Notes: generated by a model not told the origin, from the letters alone. Shown: positions 1 through 8,495, counted from the stretch's first letter. The stretch: 64,000 nt of DNA from Streptomyces sp. A1136 (GCF_004795055.1 NZ_SSBJ01000001.1:337429-401428); one strand, 5' to 3'. A program made the numbers and translations.

Positions 1-1
1 C

Positions 2-73
2 CGGTCCGTCGGCACCCAGTTGGGCCGGGAGATCTCACGCTCGCTCTTCGGGACGGCCCGCCGCCGACGCTGA
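2..73 (+). CDS. C-terminal end of a HerA-like helicase (DUF853 family), partial
   Basis: Only the last 23 codons are inside the window, ending in TGA at 71-73. The reading frame gives a tail with GTQLGREISRSLFGT followed by a run of arginines. This resembles the conserved C-terminus of bacterial HerA/DUF853 P-loop ATPases, which usually end in a G-x-Q-L-G-R-E-I/L motif and a basic tail. The assignment rests on this short motif only. It could be another protein with a basic tail. Confidence 0.45.
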   Translation, partial: RSVGTQLGREISRSLFGTARRRR

Positions 74-161
74 ACCGGACACCACCTCCGCCCGGAGCGG
101 TCCAGGCGGAATCCACTGAACCGGTTGCGACTTCCACGGTTTTCGCTGACAGACTCGGACC

Positions 162-1094
162 ATGCGGACAGACCTCACCGACACCACGTCCGGCAAGATC
201 GACCGGGCCCTCCTCGAAGCGCGCCGAGCTGTCGGCAGCCCCGCCATGGGGCTGGTGCTCACGCTCGTCGTGGTCACCGACGAGGAGAACGCCTACGACG
301 CGGTACGCGCGGCCTCCGAGGCCTCGCGCGAACACCCCAGCCGCATCATCGCGGTGATCAAAAGGACCGCCCGCGGTCCGCGCAAGCCGCACCAAACCCG
401 TTTGGACGCCGAATTGCGCGTCGGTTCCGACGCCGGGTCCGGGGAGATAGTGCTGCTCCGGCTGCACGGCGAACTGACCGAGCACGCGGGTTCGGTCGTA
501 CTGCCCCTGCTGGCCCCGGACGCGCCGGTGGTGGCGTGGTGGCCCGCCGACGCCCCCGCCGCACCGGCGCGCGATGCGCTGGGCGCGCTGGCGCAGCGCC
601 GGATCACCGACGCCCATGCGACCGCCGACCCGGTGGGCGTACTGCGCGATCGGGCGGCCTCGTACACCCCGGGCGACACCGATCTCGCCTGGACCCGGCT
701 CACGCCGTGGCGCTCGCTGCTGGCCGGCGCCCTGGATCAGGCACCGCTGCCGGTGACGGGCGCGGCGGTGGAGAGCGAGGCCGACAACGCGAGCGCCGAG
801 CTGCTGGCGCGCTGGCTGGAGGTCCGGCTCGGGGTGCCGGTGGAGCGCGTGGTCACGGACGGGCCGGTGGTGACGCGGGTCCGGCTGGAGACGACCGGGG
901 GCGAGATCCGGGTGGACCGGCCGGACGGGGTGTTGGCCACCCTGTCACTGCCGGGGTGGCCGGACCGGAAGGTGGCCCTCAAGATCCGTAGCCTCGCCGA
1001 GCTGATCGCCGAGGAACTGCGGCGGCTCGACGCGGACGTGATCTACGCCTCGGCGCTGCGCGGGGCCCCGCTCGAGGCCTCGCCCTCCGCGTAG
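162..1094 (+). CDS. opcA: Glucose-6-phosphate dehydrogenase assembly protein OpcA
   Basis: The 310-residue product reads as an OpcA-family protein. The N-terminus MRTDLTDTTSGKIDRAL and the stretch GLVLTLVVVTDEENAYDA are typical of actinobacterial OpcA, as are the central VVAWWPADAP segment and the C-terminal SLAELIAEELRRLD. OpcA assists assembly or redox activation of glucose-6-phosphate dehydrogenase, the entry enzyme of the oxidative pentose phosphate pathway. OpcA genes normally follow zwf, but here the preceding frame is a short HerA-like tail and zwf is not visible. This may therefore be a second copy. The ATG at 162 leaves an 88-base gap after the upstream stop and has no strong ribosome-binding site. 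Confidence 0.88.
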   Translation: MRTDLTDTTSGKIDRALLEARRAVGSPAMGLVLTLVVVTDEENAYDAVRAASEASREHPSRIIAVIKRTARGPRKPHQTRLDAELRVGSDAGSGEIVLLRLHGELTEHAGSVVLPLLAPDAPVVAWWPADAPAAPARDALGALAQRRITDAHATADPVGVLRDRAASYTPGDTDLAWTRLTPWRSLLAGALDQAPLPVTGAAVESEADNASAELLARWLEVRLGVPVERVVTDGPVVTRVRLETTGGEIRVDRPDGVLATLSLPGWPDRKVALKIRSLAELIAEELRRLDADVIYASALRGAPLEASPSA

Positions 1095-1156
1095 CGGTCG
1101 GCGTGGACCGGCCGGCTTCCGACGCCGGCCGGGCCGCGCCGCGCCCGGACCGTGTC

Positions 1157-1216
1157 TTCACGGGCCAGGCCTCCACGGGCCAGGCCTCCACGGGCCAGGC
1201 CTCCACGGACCACGCC
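1157..1216. repeat. Four tandem copies of a 15-bp unit
   Basis: Units start at 1157, 1172, 1187 and 1202 with consensus TCCACGGGCCAGGCC. The second and third are identical, and the first and last differ at one to two positions. The array lies between the opcA stop and the convergent glycosylase gene, so it is intergenic. Such simple arrays may vary in copy number between strains. Confidence 0.85.
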
Positions 1217-1243
1217 TGCCCGGCTTCGGCGGGCCGCGCCGCC

Positions 1244-1849
1244 CTATTCCTTCGCGGGCCCCGTCTTCGCGGCCTTGGCGGCGGCCTTGTGCTCCTGCTT
1301 GTACGCCCGCACCGCGGCCAGCGACTCCGGCCCGGTGATGTCCGCCGCCGAGCGGTGGACGCCCGCTTCGCCGTAGCCCCCGGCCGCCTCCCGCCAGCCC
1401 TTCGGCCGTACCCCGAACCGCTTGCCGAGCAGGGCGAGGAAGATCTGCGCCTTCTGTTCCCCGAAGCCGGGCAGGTCCTTGAGCCGTCCCAGCAGCTCCG
1501 CGCCGGACCCCGCGTCCCGCCAGATCCCCTCCGCGTCCCCGTCGTAGTGCTCCACGAGGTACGCGCACAGCTGCTGCACTCGCTTCGCCATGGAGCCCGG
1601 GTAGCGGTGCACGGCCGGCTTCTCGGAGAGCAGCGCCGCGAAGGCCTCCGGTTCGTAGGCGGCGATCACCCGGGCGTCGAGGTCGTCCGCTTCCATCCGG
1701 CGGGCGATCGTGTACGGCCCCGAGAAGGCCCACTCCATCGGCACCTGTTGGTCCAGCAGCATCCCGACGAGCGCGGCGAGCGGGCTCCGGCCGAGCAGGG
1801 CGTCGGCCTCCGGCTGCTGGGCCAGCCGGATGGTGATGTCCTTGTCCAT
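1244..1849 (-). CDS. HhH-GPD type base-excision DNA repair protein
   Basis: The 201-residue product belongs to the helix-hairpin-helix GPD superfamily of DNA glycosylases, which remove damaged bases. The segment PLAALVGMLLDQQVPMEWAF matches the first helices of the domain. The hairpin is visible as LKDLPGFGEQKAQIFLALLGK around residue 135. The tail is rich in Ala and Lys and may bind DNA nonspecifically. In classical members a catalytic Asp follows the hairpin by about 18-20 residues. I cannot place it with certainty here, so the activity is unproven. The gene converges on opcA. Confidence 0.8.
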   Translation of the reverse strand: MDKDITIRLAQQPEADALLGRSPLAALVGMLLDQQVPMEWAFSGPYTIARRMEADDLDARVIAAYEPEAFAALLSEKPAVHRYPGSMAKRVQQLCAYLVEHYDGDAEGIWRDAGSGAELLGRLKDLPGFGEQKAQIFLALLGKRFGVRPKGWREAAGGYGEAGVHRSAADITGPESLAAVRAYKQEHKAAAKAAKTGPAKE

Positions 1850-1960
1850 GGACCCAGCCTCCCTCCTGGCCGTCCTCCGCGCGCGGGCGGCGCACCGGCC
1901 GCCTAGCGTGTGAACCGAGACGGGTCACGACGACGTACACGACACGGGAGTCGATCGATC

Positions 1961-2773
1961 ATGACTGGGTACCCGGAAGGCGCTCCTTGCTGGGTGGACG
2001 CGATGTTCGCCGACGTGGAGGGGGCCAAGAGCTTCTACGGCGACGTCTTGGGCTGGACGTTCGGCGACGCGTCGAGCGAGTACGGCAATTACACGCAGGC
2101 CTACTCCGACGGCAAGGCGGTCGCGGCCGTCGTACCGCCGATGCCGGGCGTCGACGCCCCCTCCCAGTGGTGTCTGTACTTCGCCTCGCCCGACGCGGCC
2201 GCCACGGCGGAGAGGATCGGGTCGGCGGGCGGCGAGGTGGCGATGGGGCCGATGCAGGTCGGCAGGTTCGGCACGATGGTGATCGCCAAGGAGCCGAGCG
2301 GCGCGGTCTTCGGCGTCTGGCAGCCCGGCGACCACAAGGGTTTCGAGAAGATCGGCGAGCCCGGCTCGTTCGCCTGGGCGGAGGTCTTCACCCGGGACGT
2401 GGCGAAGGTGGACGGGTTCCTGCCGAAGGTCTTCCCGTACCAGGCGCGGCGGATGGAGACGGGTGACGACCCGCAGGCGGCGGGGATGGACTACAAGGTC
2501 TTCAGCCTGGGCGGCTCGGAGAATCCGGTGCTGGGTCGGATGAACATGGGTGACGAGTTCCCGCCGGAGATCCCGCCCTACATCCAGGTGTTCTTCGGCG
2601 TACCGAACTGCGACGAGGCGGTGGAGAAGGCGAAGGCGCGGGGCGGTCGGCTCCACTTCGGGCCGATGGACAGCCCCTTCGGGCGTTTCGCGGCCCTGAC
2701 GGACCAGCAGGGCGCGGCGTTCGCGGTGATCGACATGTCGACACGGGTCGGTGAGACCCCGAAGTTCGCGTAG
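1961..2773 (+). CDS. VOC (glyoxalase/bleomycin-resistance fold) protein with two domains
   Basis: The 270-residue product has two vicinal-oxygen-chelate modules. The first starts CWVDAMFADVEGAKSFYGDV and ends near VFGVWQPGDHKG. The second starts FAWAEVFTRDVAKVDGF and ends with AAFAVID. Duplicated VOC proteins of this length in Streptomyces are mostly uncharacterised hydroxylase- or glyoxalase-like proteins. The substrate cannot be named. The ATG at 1961 is preferred over a longer in-frame start at 1910 because homology begins here and a GGGAG lies about 10 bases upstream. Confidence 0.8.
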   Translation: MTGYPEGAPCWVDAMFADVEGAKSFYGDVLGWTFGDASSEYGNYTQAYSDGKAVAAVVPPMPGVDAPSQWCLYFASPDAAATAERIGSAGGEVAMGPMQVGRFGTMVIAKEPSGAVFGVWQPGDHKGFEKIGEPGSFAWAEVFTRDVAKVDGFLPKVFPYQARRMETGDDPQAAGMDYKVFSLGGSENPVLGRMNMGDEFPPEIPPYIQVFFGVPNCDEAVEKAKARGGRLHFGPMDSPFGRFAALTDQQGAAFAVIDMSTRVGETPKFA

Positions 2774-2946
2774 CGACAGTCGGGTTGGGTCCCACGCCTC
2801 GGACGCCCGAACGCAGAGGCGAGCCGCACGAGTGGCTTGGGCCGGCGGATGCGACGGGTCCCGCACCGGTCGGCTCCGGGCCGGTTAGCGTCGATCTTGT
2901 ACGGCTCCTCCGGTCGTACGACGCGTCCACGAGAGGCCGAACCTTC

Positions 2947-3366
2947 ATGAGCCTGAGCATCCGCAACCAGCTCGCCGGCACCGTCAGCGACGTCACTGCC
3001 GGCGAGGCCATGGCCACGGTCAAGGTGCGCCTGGAAGGCGGCCAAGTGATCACCGCGGCCATCACCACCGACGCAGTGAAGGACCTGGGCATCGCCCCCG
3101 GCACGGCTGTCAAGGCGTTGGTGAAGGCCACCGAGGTGGCCCTTGCCACGGGGTCCGTCGACGGCATCAGCATCCGCAACCAGATCCGGGGCACGGTCTC
3201 GGGCCTGGCCAGTGGCGGGGCCATGGCGTCCGTCAAGGTCGACGTGGACGGGGGCGGTCTGACCGCCGCCATCACCAACGACGCCGTCGAGGCGCTCGGC
3301 CTGGCGGAGGGGTCCTCCGTCGTCGCCCTGATCAAGTCCACCGAGATCAGCCTGGCGACCACCTGA
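2947..3366 (+). CDS. Molybdenum-pterin/molybdate-binding protein with two TOBE domains
   Basis: The 139-residue product consists of two homologous halves, each starting with an S-I-R-N-Q motif (LSIRNQLAGTV near residue 2 and ISIRNQIRGTV near residue 75). Each ends with a V-K-A-L-V/I-K-A/S-T-E-V/I motif. This is the mop/TOBE fold, which binds molybdate or a similar oxyanion in a dimer. Such small di-Mop proteins are thought to store molybdate or signal its level. No molybdate transporter genes are adjacent. The ATG at 2947 follows a GAGAGG and starts exactly at the first repeat. Confidence 0.85.
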   Translation: MSLSIRNQLAGTVSDVTAGEAMATVKVRLEGGQVITAAITTDAVKDLGIAPGTAVKALVKATEVALATGSVDGISIRNQIRGTVSGLASGGAMASVKVDVDGGGLTAAITNDAVEALGLAEGSSVVALIKSTEISLATT

Positions 3367-3435
3367 GCCGTTCCCCGGCCCCGCCCGGTCGCCCGGCCCC
3401 GCCCGACCAGGCCCGGGCGGGGCGGCTTCCGACCG

Positions 3436-4152
3436 CTACCGGACGGCGGCGGCCGGCTCCGGAACGAGCGGCGCGAAGCGGTCGTTGTCCTTGCAGCCGA
3501 GGTTCTCGTAGGTGTTGACCTTCGTGTCCGGGTCGGTGGAGACGAGGTGGAACTTGCAGGCGCCCTTGATGTAGCGGCCTTCGACCCCGCCCGGGAAGTC
3601 GATCTCCTTGTTCCAGAGGTAGGGCGATTCGTAGTGGTTGAGGTGCGCGGTGGCGTTCACGTCGATGCCGCCGGGGGCCTCGATCTCGTAGACCCATCCC
3701 GTCTTCGCCGAGCCGTAGGTGGCGAACTTCTGGGCCACCCACTTCTCGCAACTGGTGCTGAGGTGGGCGCTGCTTTGCCCGCCGCCCTTGACGATGTAGT
3801 CGGCCAGCGGGATCAGTTCGTCACCGCGCGGAGTGAAGCCCGTCCGGAAGAGCTCGTCGACGTTCTCCCGGGTGTCGCCGCGCCAGAGGGTGTTGGTGTC
3901 GTCGCGCCACTGCCAGTTCTCGTCCAGGGCGGTGGCCGCGACGGCTTGGGCGATCAGCGGGTTCGTGGTCGTACGCCACCAGTCCGCGGCGCGGTACTCG
4001 GTGACGGGGCCGCAGGGGGAGTTCAGGTCGGCGACGGACGAGCCGGGCGCGGCCGACGTGGCGGGCGAGCCGGGGGTGGCGACGGCGGGCGAGACGGCGA
4101 CGGCGGAGACGACGGAAACGGCGGCGAGTACGCGCAGAGCGGCCTGCAGCAT
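3436..4152 (-). CDS. Secreted scabin/pierisin-like mono-ADP-ribosyltransferase
   Basis: The 238-residue product has a signal peptide (hydrophobic residues about 5-24, likely cleavage after AVA). The mature part carries the ADP-ribosyltransferase landmarks. These are an arginine motif at LWRGDTR (R91), a GF-x-PRG turn near 105-110, an S-T-S motif at 132-134 (AHLSTSCEKW), GWVYEIEAPGGIDV near 152-165, and a final motif N181-x-E183 followed by FPGG. In scabin and ScARP of Streptomyces the last motif is Q-x-E, where Gln directs modification of guanine. Arginine-specific toxins have E-x-E. Asn in this position is unusual, so the target is uncertain. The gene is divergent from nothing obvious and has a TATAAA-like stretch about 40 bases upstream. 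The start is chosen for the signal peptide. Confidence 0.72.
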   Translation of the reverse strand: MLQAALRVLAAVSVVSAVAVSPAVATPGSPATSAAPGSSVADLNSPCGPVTEYRAADWWRTTTNPLIAQAVAATALDENWQWRDDTNTLWRGDTRENVDELFRTGFTPRGDELIPLADYIVKGGGQSSAHLSTSCEKWVAQKFATYGSAKTGWVYEIEAPGGIDVNATAHLNHYESPYLWNKEIDFPGGVEGRYIKGACKFHLVSTDPDTKVNTYENLGCKDNDRFAPLVPEPAAAVR

Positions 4153-4273
4153 GGTGGGAGCCCATCGGTAGGTCAACAGGACGGGCCCTTTATAGACGCG
4201 GCCCCTCCCCACTCGGCCGACGCCCGCCCGCCGTCCACCCGCACGGACGGAACAGTCGTACTGGCGAAAGGAT

Positions 4274-5062
4274 TTACCGCCCGCTCCGAGTGCCGGAGCC
4301 CTCAGTCGTTTCGCGCCCGTCGCGTACGAACGGCAGGTCGGGGCCGGCCACCCGGGCCTGCGGGCCGCCGGACCGCAGCACCACGTCCAGGACGCCGGCG
4401 ATCGGCGCGGCGTAGCAGTTCGCGTACCAGGCCATGTTCGCCTCGACCACCGCCCAGCGCCCGCCGGTGGTGAGCCCGACGTCCACGACGACCCCGCTGG
4501 GCAGCCCGGTCCCACCCAGGTCCGCCGCGAAGCGCCGCACCTCGCCGGAGCGCGGATCGGTGTCGAGCGGTGCGCAGTCCAGTCGTCCGTACACGGCGTA
4601 CCGGCTCGCGGCTGCGATCTCCCCGTCCAGCAGGAACAGCCGGTATTCGGCGGCGAATTCCACCACCTCGGACACCAGCACCGGCGTCCGCGCGTCGGGC
4701 CCGGGCGGCAGGTGGGACCCGTCCGGGTACACGGCCGCCGGGAACGACTTCTCCCGCGGCGGTTTCACGAACGCGGGACCCGCCGAGCCGCGCGCGGCGC
4801 CGAGGGTGGTGAGCCGCACGCGCCGCGCGGTGAGACGTTCGGGCAGCCGCGCGAGCCAGTCGTCCCGCGGCTCCAGCAGCCCGAGCCCCAGGCCGGCCCC
4901 GACGCGCCCGGCGGCCTCCGGTCCCCCGCGCCAGTACACCTCGCCCCGCGGCCCCCCGACGGCCCCGCGCACATCCATGCCCCGCCGCGCGGCTTCCGCG
5001 CACAACAACTCGGCGGTACTGCCGCGCGGTCCGGGAACCAAGAACACCGAGTCCGTGACCAT
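4274..5062 (-). CDS. ATP-grasp domain protein
   Basis: The 262-residue product shows an ATP-grasp fold of the type annotated as DUF4343. AFVKPPREKSFPAAVY carries the nucleotide-binding lysine, VLVSEVVEFAAEYRLFLLDGEIAA is the central strand set, and WAVVEANMAWYANCYAAPI carries the metal-binding Glu and Asn. ATP-grasp enzymes join a carboxylate to an amine or thiol through an acyl phosphate. The substrate is unknown and no partner gene is evident. The ATG at 5062 follows a G-rich stretch. Longer in-frame starts exist but add low-complexity sequence. Confidence 0.72.
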   Translation of the reverse strand: MVTDSVFLVPGPRGSTAELLCAEAARRGMDVRGAVGGPRGEVYWRGGPEAAGRVGAGLGLGLLEPRDDWLARLPERLTARRVRLTTLGAARGSAGPAFVKPPREKSFPAAVYPDGSHLPPGPDARTPVLVSEVVEFAAEYRLFLLDGEIAAASRYAVYGRLDCAPLDTDPRSGEVRRFAADLGGTGLPSGVVVDVGLTTGGRWAVVEANMAWYANCYAAPIAGVLDVVLRSGGPQARVAGPDLPFVRDGRETTEGSGTRSGR

Positions 5063-5106
5063 GCCCCCATTCTGTCGGGGCATCGGGGCAGGACCTGCGG
5101 GTGCTG

Positions 5107-5550
5107 CTACCTCGCGCCGACCGCGTACCGGTACGAGTACTGGATGATCTTCCAGACCGTCTCCAGCTCCGCCGACGTCCTGGGCCCGTAGACGAGCGTC
5201 ACGTCCTGGACCGGGTGGTGCACGCCCCAGCCCGCGGAGACGACCTCGTCCTCGGCCTCCTTCGGCAGCGTGAGGTGGAGCGAGCCGTCGTGGTGGGGGT
5301 GGATGTGGGCCCACTCCCGACCGCGCTGGAAGGCCTCGGCGGGCCCCGTGCCGATGCCCTCGGGCAGGTGGAGCGCACGGGCGTGCGGGACCGAGACGAG
5401 CGTGGGGGCCATGTACACGTAGGGCAGCGAGCGCATCCGGCCCCACAGCTCCTCCTGGAGCATGATCGGGGAGATCTGGGAGCCCTGGCCGTGCGGGGCC
5501 GGGCCGAAGACCCTCGGGGCCGCGCCTTCGCGGGGAGTCAGGGTGAGCAT
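5107..5550 (-). CDS. Small luciferase-family (DUF5519-like) protein
   Basis: The 147-residue product resembles the small actinobacterial proteins annotated as luciferase family or DUF5519. A short N-terminus is followed by a conserved ELWGRMRSLPYVYMAPTLVSVP block. After it come an AHIHPHHDGSLHLTLP motif and a C-terminal VVSAGWGVHHP-LVYGPR segment. No biochemical function is established that I know of. The start at 5550 is supported by a GGAAAGGAA about 10 bases upstream and removes an unconserved N-terminus. A frame-disrupted regulator-like remnant lies just upstream. Confidence 0.6.
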   Translation of the reverse strand: MLTLTPREGAAPRVFGPAPHGQGSQISPIMLQEELWGRMRSLPYVYMAPTLVSVPHARALHLPEGIGTGPAEAFQRGREWAHIHPHHDGSLHLTLPKEAEDEVVSAGWGVHHPVQDVTLVYGPRTSAELETVWKIIQYSYRYAVGAR

Positions 5551-5624
5551 GGCGGTGTTCCTTTCCGGCCGGGCCGCCGGGCCCCGGCGTGAATGGTCGA
5601 CGGACGTGCAGCATGTGTCCATCA

Positions 5625-5804
5625 GGCTCTTGCCTTGGTGGAGATCCGGTCGAGGGCGTGACGGAGCCCGGTGACGACTTCGGCGATCTCGGCGGGGAGG
5701 GTGGCGGCGAAGCGGGTCGGCGAGCCGGGGACGGAGGGTGGGGCCCAGTTCGGTGAACCGGACTGACCGGGCGGTACGGGCCGCCCGGAAGTCGGACCCG
5801 GCAC
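5625..5804 (-). pseudogene. Possible remnant of a winged-helix regulator
   Basis: The minus strand shows TRFAATLPAEIAEVVTGLRH, ending in a stop just upstream of the DUF5519-like gene. In a second frame the preceding bases read VRFTELGPTLRPRLAD. Together these look like the wing and last helix of a MarR/ArsR-type regulator split by a frameshift, with the N-terminal part missing. The reading is speculative because the fragment is only about 60 codons. Confidence 0.25.
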
Positions 5805-5888
5805 GCCGTCATGCGACGTGGATCACAGGAAGCGGAGCGGGCGGCAACGGCCACGGGCGGCCCGCCGCGGGAGGAACCCCCGAACGAC

Positions 5889-5921
5889 GAAGGACCCGAC
5901 CGCATCGCGGTCGGGTCCTTC
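5889..5921 (-). terminator. Hairpin terminator after tRNA-Ser
   Basis: AGGACCCGACCGC and GCGGTCGGGTCCT form a perfect 13-bp stem with a 3-base loop. It lies about 20 bases past the 3' end of the minus-strand tRNA-Ser. Confidence 0.8.
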
Positions 5922-5942
5922 GTTTGCCCTTGCGGGCGAGTG

Positions 5943-6027
5943 CGGAGGATACGAGATTCGAACTCGTGAGGGGTTGCCCCCAACACGCTTTCCAAGCGTG
6001 CGCCCTAGGCCACTAGGCGAATCCTCC
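5943..6027 (-). tRNA. tRNA-Ser (anticodon GGA)
   Basis: The minus strand folds as a class II tRNA with a 7-bp acceptor stem (GGAGGAT/ATCCTCC). The anticodon loop reads TTGGAAA in an ACGCT/GCGT stem, and there is a long variable arm (TGGGGGCAACCCCTC) and a T-arm with GAGTTCGAATCTC. The discriminator is G and CCA is not encoded. Length is 85 nt. Confidence 0.95.
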
Positions 6028-6136
6028 GCCGCAAACAATACAAGACGTTGAGGGGTGCTCGCGAACGTGATCGCCGGCCGGAGGTCGCGGTGGGAGGCGG
6101 GTCGATTCCGGGGGGTTCCATCCGCTAGGGTGGGGG

Positions 6137-6227
6137 CCAGCCCCTCACGTGGCGCTATCTCACCCAACTCCCCCAGGGCCGGAAGGCAGCAAGGGTAAGT
6201 GGGCTCTGGCGGGTGCGTGGGGGGCGC
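6137..6227 (+). ncRNA. ffs: SRP RNA (4.5S-type, small bacterial)
   Basis: The apical signature GGGCCGGAAGGCAGCAAGGG at 6177-6196, with its GGAA tetraloop and the asymmetric internal loop (AGCA/...), is the Ffh-binding domain IV of signal recognition particle RNA. The outer ends (CCCCTCACG near 6141 and CGTGGGGGG near 6216) pair to close the hairpin. The gene sits immediately upstream of dnaX, as is usual in Streptomyces. End positions are approximate to within about five bases. Confidence 0.93.
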
Positions 6228-6299
6228 TTTGCGTTCCGGGGCAGGGGCGCGGGTATCGGACGGCCGCCGTTGTCGGTGGGCCCGGATAACCTCGTAGTC

Positions 6300-8495
6300 G
6301 TGTCGTCCCTTGCGCTGTACCGCCGCTACCGCCCCGAGTCGTTCGCCGAGGTCATCGGACAGGAGCATGTCACTGTCCCCCTGATGCAGGCCCTGCGGAA
6401 CAACCGGGTCAATCACGCGTACCTGTTCAGCGGGCCGCGCGGCTGCGGCAAGACCACCAGCGCGCGCATCCTCGCCCGATGCCTGAACTGTGAGCAAGGT
6501 CCCACCCCGGATCCCTGCGGCCAGTGCCAGTCCTGCCGCGACCTCGCACGCAACGGCCCCGGCTCGATCGACGTCATCGAGATCGACGCCGCCTCGCACG
6601 GTGGTGTGGACGACGCCCGTGACCTGCGGGAGAAGGCCTTCTTCGGGCCGGCCTCCAGCCGCTACAAGATCTACATCATCGATGAGGCGCACATGGTCAC
6701 CTCGGCGGGCTTCAACGCCCTGCTGAAGGTGGTCGAGGAGCCGCCGGAGCACCTCAAGTTCATCTTCGCCACGACCGAGCCGGAGAAGGTGATCGGGACG
6801 ATCCGGTCCCGCACGCACCACTACCCCTTCCGGCTTGTTCCCCCCGGCACCCTGCGCGACTACCTCGGCGAGGTCTGCGGACGGGAGGGGGCCACCGTCG
6901 AGGACGGGGTGCTGCCGCTCGTGGTGCGGGCCGGCGCCGGGTCGGTGCGCGACTCGATGTCCGTGATGGACCAGCTGCTCGCCGGCGCCGCCGACCAGGG
7001 TGTGACGTACGCCATGGCGACCTCCCTGCTCGGTTACACCGAGGGCTCGCTGCTGGACTCGGTGATCGACGCCTTCGCCGCCGGGGACGGGGCCGCCGCC
7101 TTCGAGGTCGTGGACCGCGTCGTCGAGGGCGGGAACGACCCGCGCCGGTTCGTCGCCGACCTGCTGGAGCGGCTGCGCGACCTGGTGATCCTGGCCGCCG
7201 TGCCCGATGCCGGGGAGAAGGGCCTCATCGACGCTCCCGCCGATGTGGTCGAGCGCATGCAGGCGCAGGCCTCCGTGTTCGGCGCGGCCGAGCTGTCGCG
7301 GGCCGCCGACCTGGTCAACACCGGGCTCACCGAGATGCGGGGGGCCACCTCGCCCCGGCTCCAGTTGGAGCTGATCTGCGCCCGGGTGCTGTTGCCCGCC
7401 GCCTTCGACGACGAGCGGTCCTTCCAGGCCCGGCTCGACCGGCTGGAGCGGAGCGGGTTCGCCGCGCCCGTCGGGGCGCCGACCGCCCCGGCCATGGGGT
7501 ACGTCCCCGGCCCCGAGGCCCACCCGATGGCTCCGGTCGGTCCCGCCGGGGGCGTCGCCGCGGCGCGTGCCGCCGTACGCCCCCCGGAGGCCGAGCCGCA
7601 GCAGCCGCACGCGCAGCCGCAGCCCGAGCCCACCCCTGCTCCGGTCCCCACCCCTGCTCCCGCCCCCGCGCAGCAGCCCGCCGCGCCTGCTCCCGCCCCC
7701 GGTGCCTGGCCCGGGGCCGCGCAGCCGGGCGGTGGCGCCGCCGCACCCGGGGCCTGGCCGGGAGCGACCACCCCCGCCGGCCCGACCACCCCCGCCGGCC
7801 CGACCGCGCCCACCGCCGGTGCCTGGCCCACCGCCGCGTCCGCGTCCGCCCCGGCCTCCGCGCACACCCCCGAGCCGGCCCGGCAGCCCGCCGCACCCGC
7901 CGCACCCTCCCCGGGGATGGCGGCCGGTGTCGGCCAGGTGCAGGCGATGTGGCCCGGTGTGCTGGAGGCCGTCAAGAACCGCCGACGCTTCACCTGGATC
8001 CTGCTCAGCCAGAACGCCCAGGTCACCGGCTTCGACGGGACGACCCTCCAGCTCGGCTTCCCCAATATCGGCGCGCGCGACAACTTCGCGAGCAGCGGCA
8101 GCGAAGACGTCCTGAAGGCGGTCTTGGCCGAGCAGTTCCAGGTCCACTGGAAGATCGACGCGGTGGTGGGAGGTGGCGGAGGCCAGCCGACCGGGTCCGC
8201 CCCGACCTCGTACACGCCGCCGCCGGCCCCGGTGGCACCCCCGGCGCACCAGCCTCCGGCCCCGCCGCAGCAGTCCGGGCACCAGTCGGCCCAGCAGCAA
8301 TCGCAGCCCCAGCAGCACCAGCAGACGCCGCCCCCGCCACAGCCCCCGGCGCGGCAGGCGCCGCCGCCGGTCGCCCCCGAGGACGACGTCCCCGAGGAGG
8401 ACGACCCCGATCTCGTCGAGAGCGCGCTGACCGGACACGACCTGATCGTGCGCGAGCTCGGAGCCACCGTCATAGAGGAATACACGAACGAGTAG
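6300..8495 (+). CDS. dnaX: DNA polymerase III subunit gamma/tau
   Basis: The 731-residue product is the clamp-loader ATPase of the replicative polymerase. The N-terminus LALYRRYRPESFAEVIGQEH is diagnostic. The Walker A box is GPRGCGKT at 45-52, the zinc cysteines are C64, C73, C76 and C79, and Walker B is YIIDEAHM. SRC-like SRTHHYPFR follows. After about residue 400 a long Pro/Ala/Gln-rich linker begins. It is interrupted by a conserved domain near 545-625 (MWPGVLEAVKNRRRFTWILL) resembling tau domain III/IV, then a second Pro/Gln linker and an acidic tail. No A-rich slippery site is visible, so a frameshifted gamma form is not indicated. The start is the GTG before SSLALYRRY. Confidence 0.96.
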   Translation: MSSLALYRRYRPESFAEVIGQEHVTVPLMQALRNNRVNHAYLFSGPRGCGKTTSARILARCLNCEQGPTPDPCGQCQSCRDLARNGPGSIDVIEIDAASHGGVDDARDLREKAFFGPASSRYKIYIIDEAHMVTSAGFNALLKVVEEPPEHLKFIFATTEPEKVIGTIRSRTHHYPFRLVPPGTLRDYLGEVCGREGATVEDGVLPLVVRAGAGSVRDSMSVMDQLLAGAADQGVTYAMATSLLGYTEGSLLDSVIDAFAAGDGAAAFEVVDRVVEGGNDPRRFVADLLERLRDLVILAAVPDAGEKGLIDAPADVVERMQAQASVFGAAELSRAADLVNTGLTEMRGATSPRLQLELICARVLLPAAFDDERSFQARLDRLERSGFAAPVGAPTAPAMGYVPGPEAHPMAPVGPAGGVAAARAAVRPPEAEPQQPHAQPQPEPTPAPVPTPAPAPAQQPAAPAPAPGAWPGAAQPGGGAAAPGAWPGATTPAGPTTPAGPTAPTAGAWPTAASASAPASAHTPEPARQPAAPAAPSPGMAAGVGQVQAMWPGVLEAVKNRRRFTWILLSQNAQVTGFDGTTLQLGFPNIGARDNFASSGSEDVLKAVLAEQFQVHWKIDAVVGGGGGQPTGSAPTSYTPPPAPVAPPAHQPPAPPQQSGHQSAQQQSQPQQHQQTPPPPQPPARQAPPPVAPEDDVPEEDDPDLVESALTGHDLIVRELGATVIEEYTNE

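Noticed and set aside
6300..8495. Programmed frameshift in dnaX giving a gamma form
   Set aside because: No A-rich slippery heptamer with a following hairpin is found. The gene reads through as one frame.
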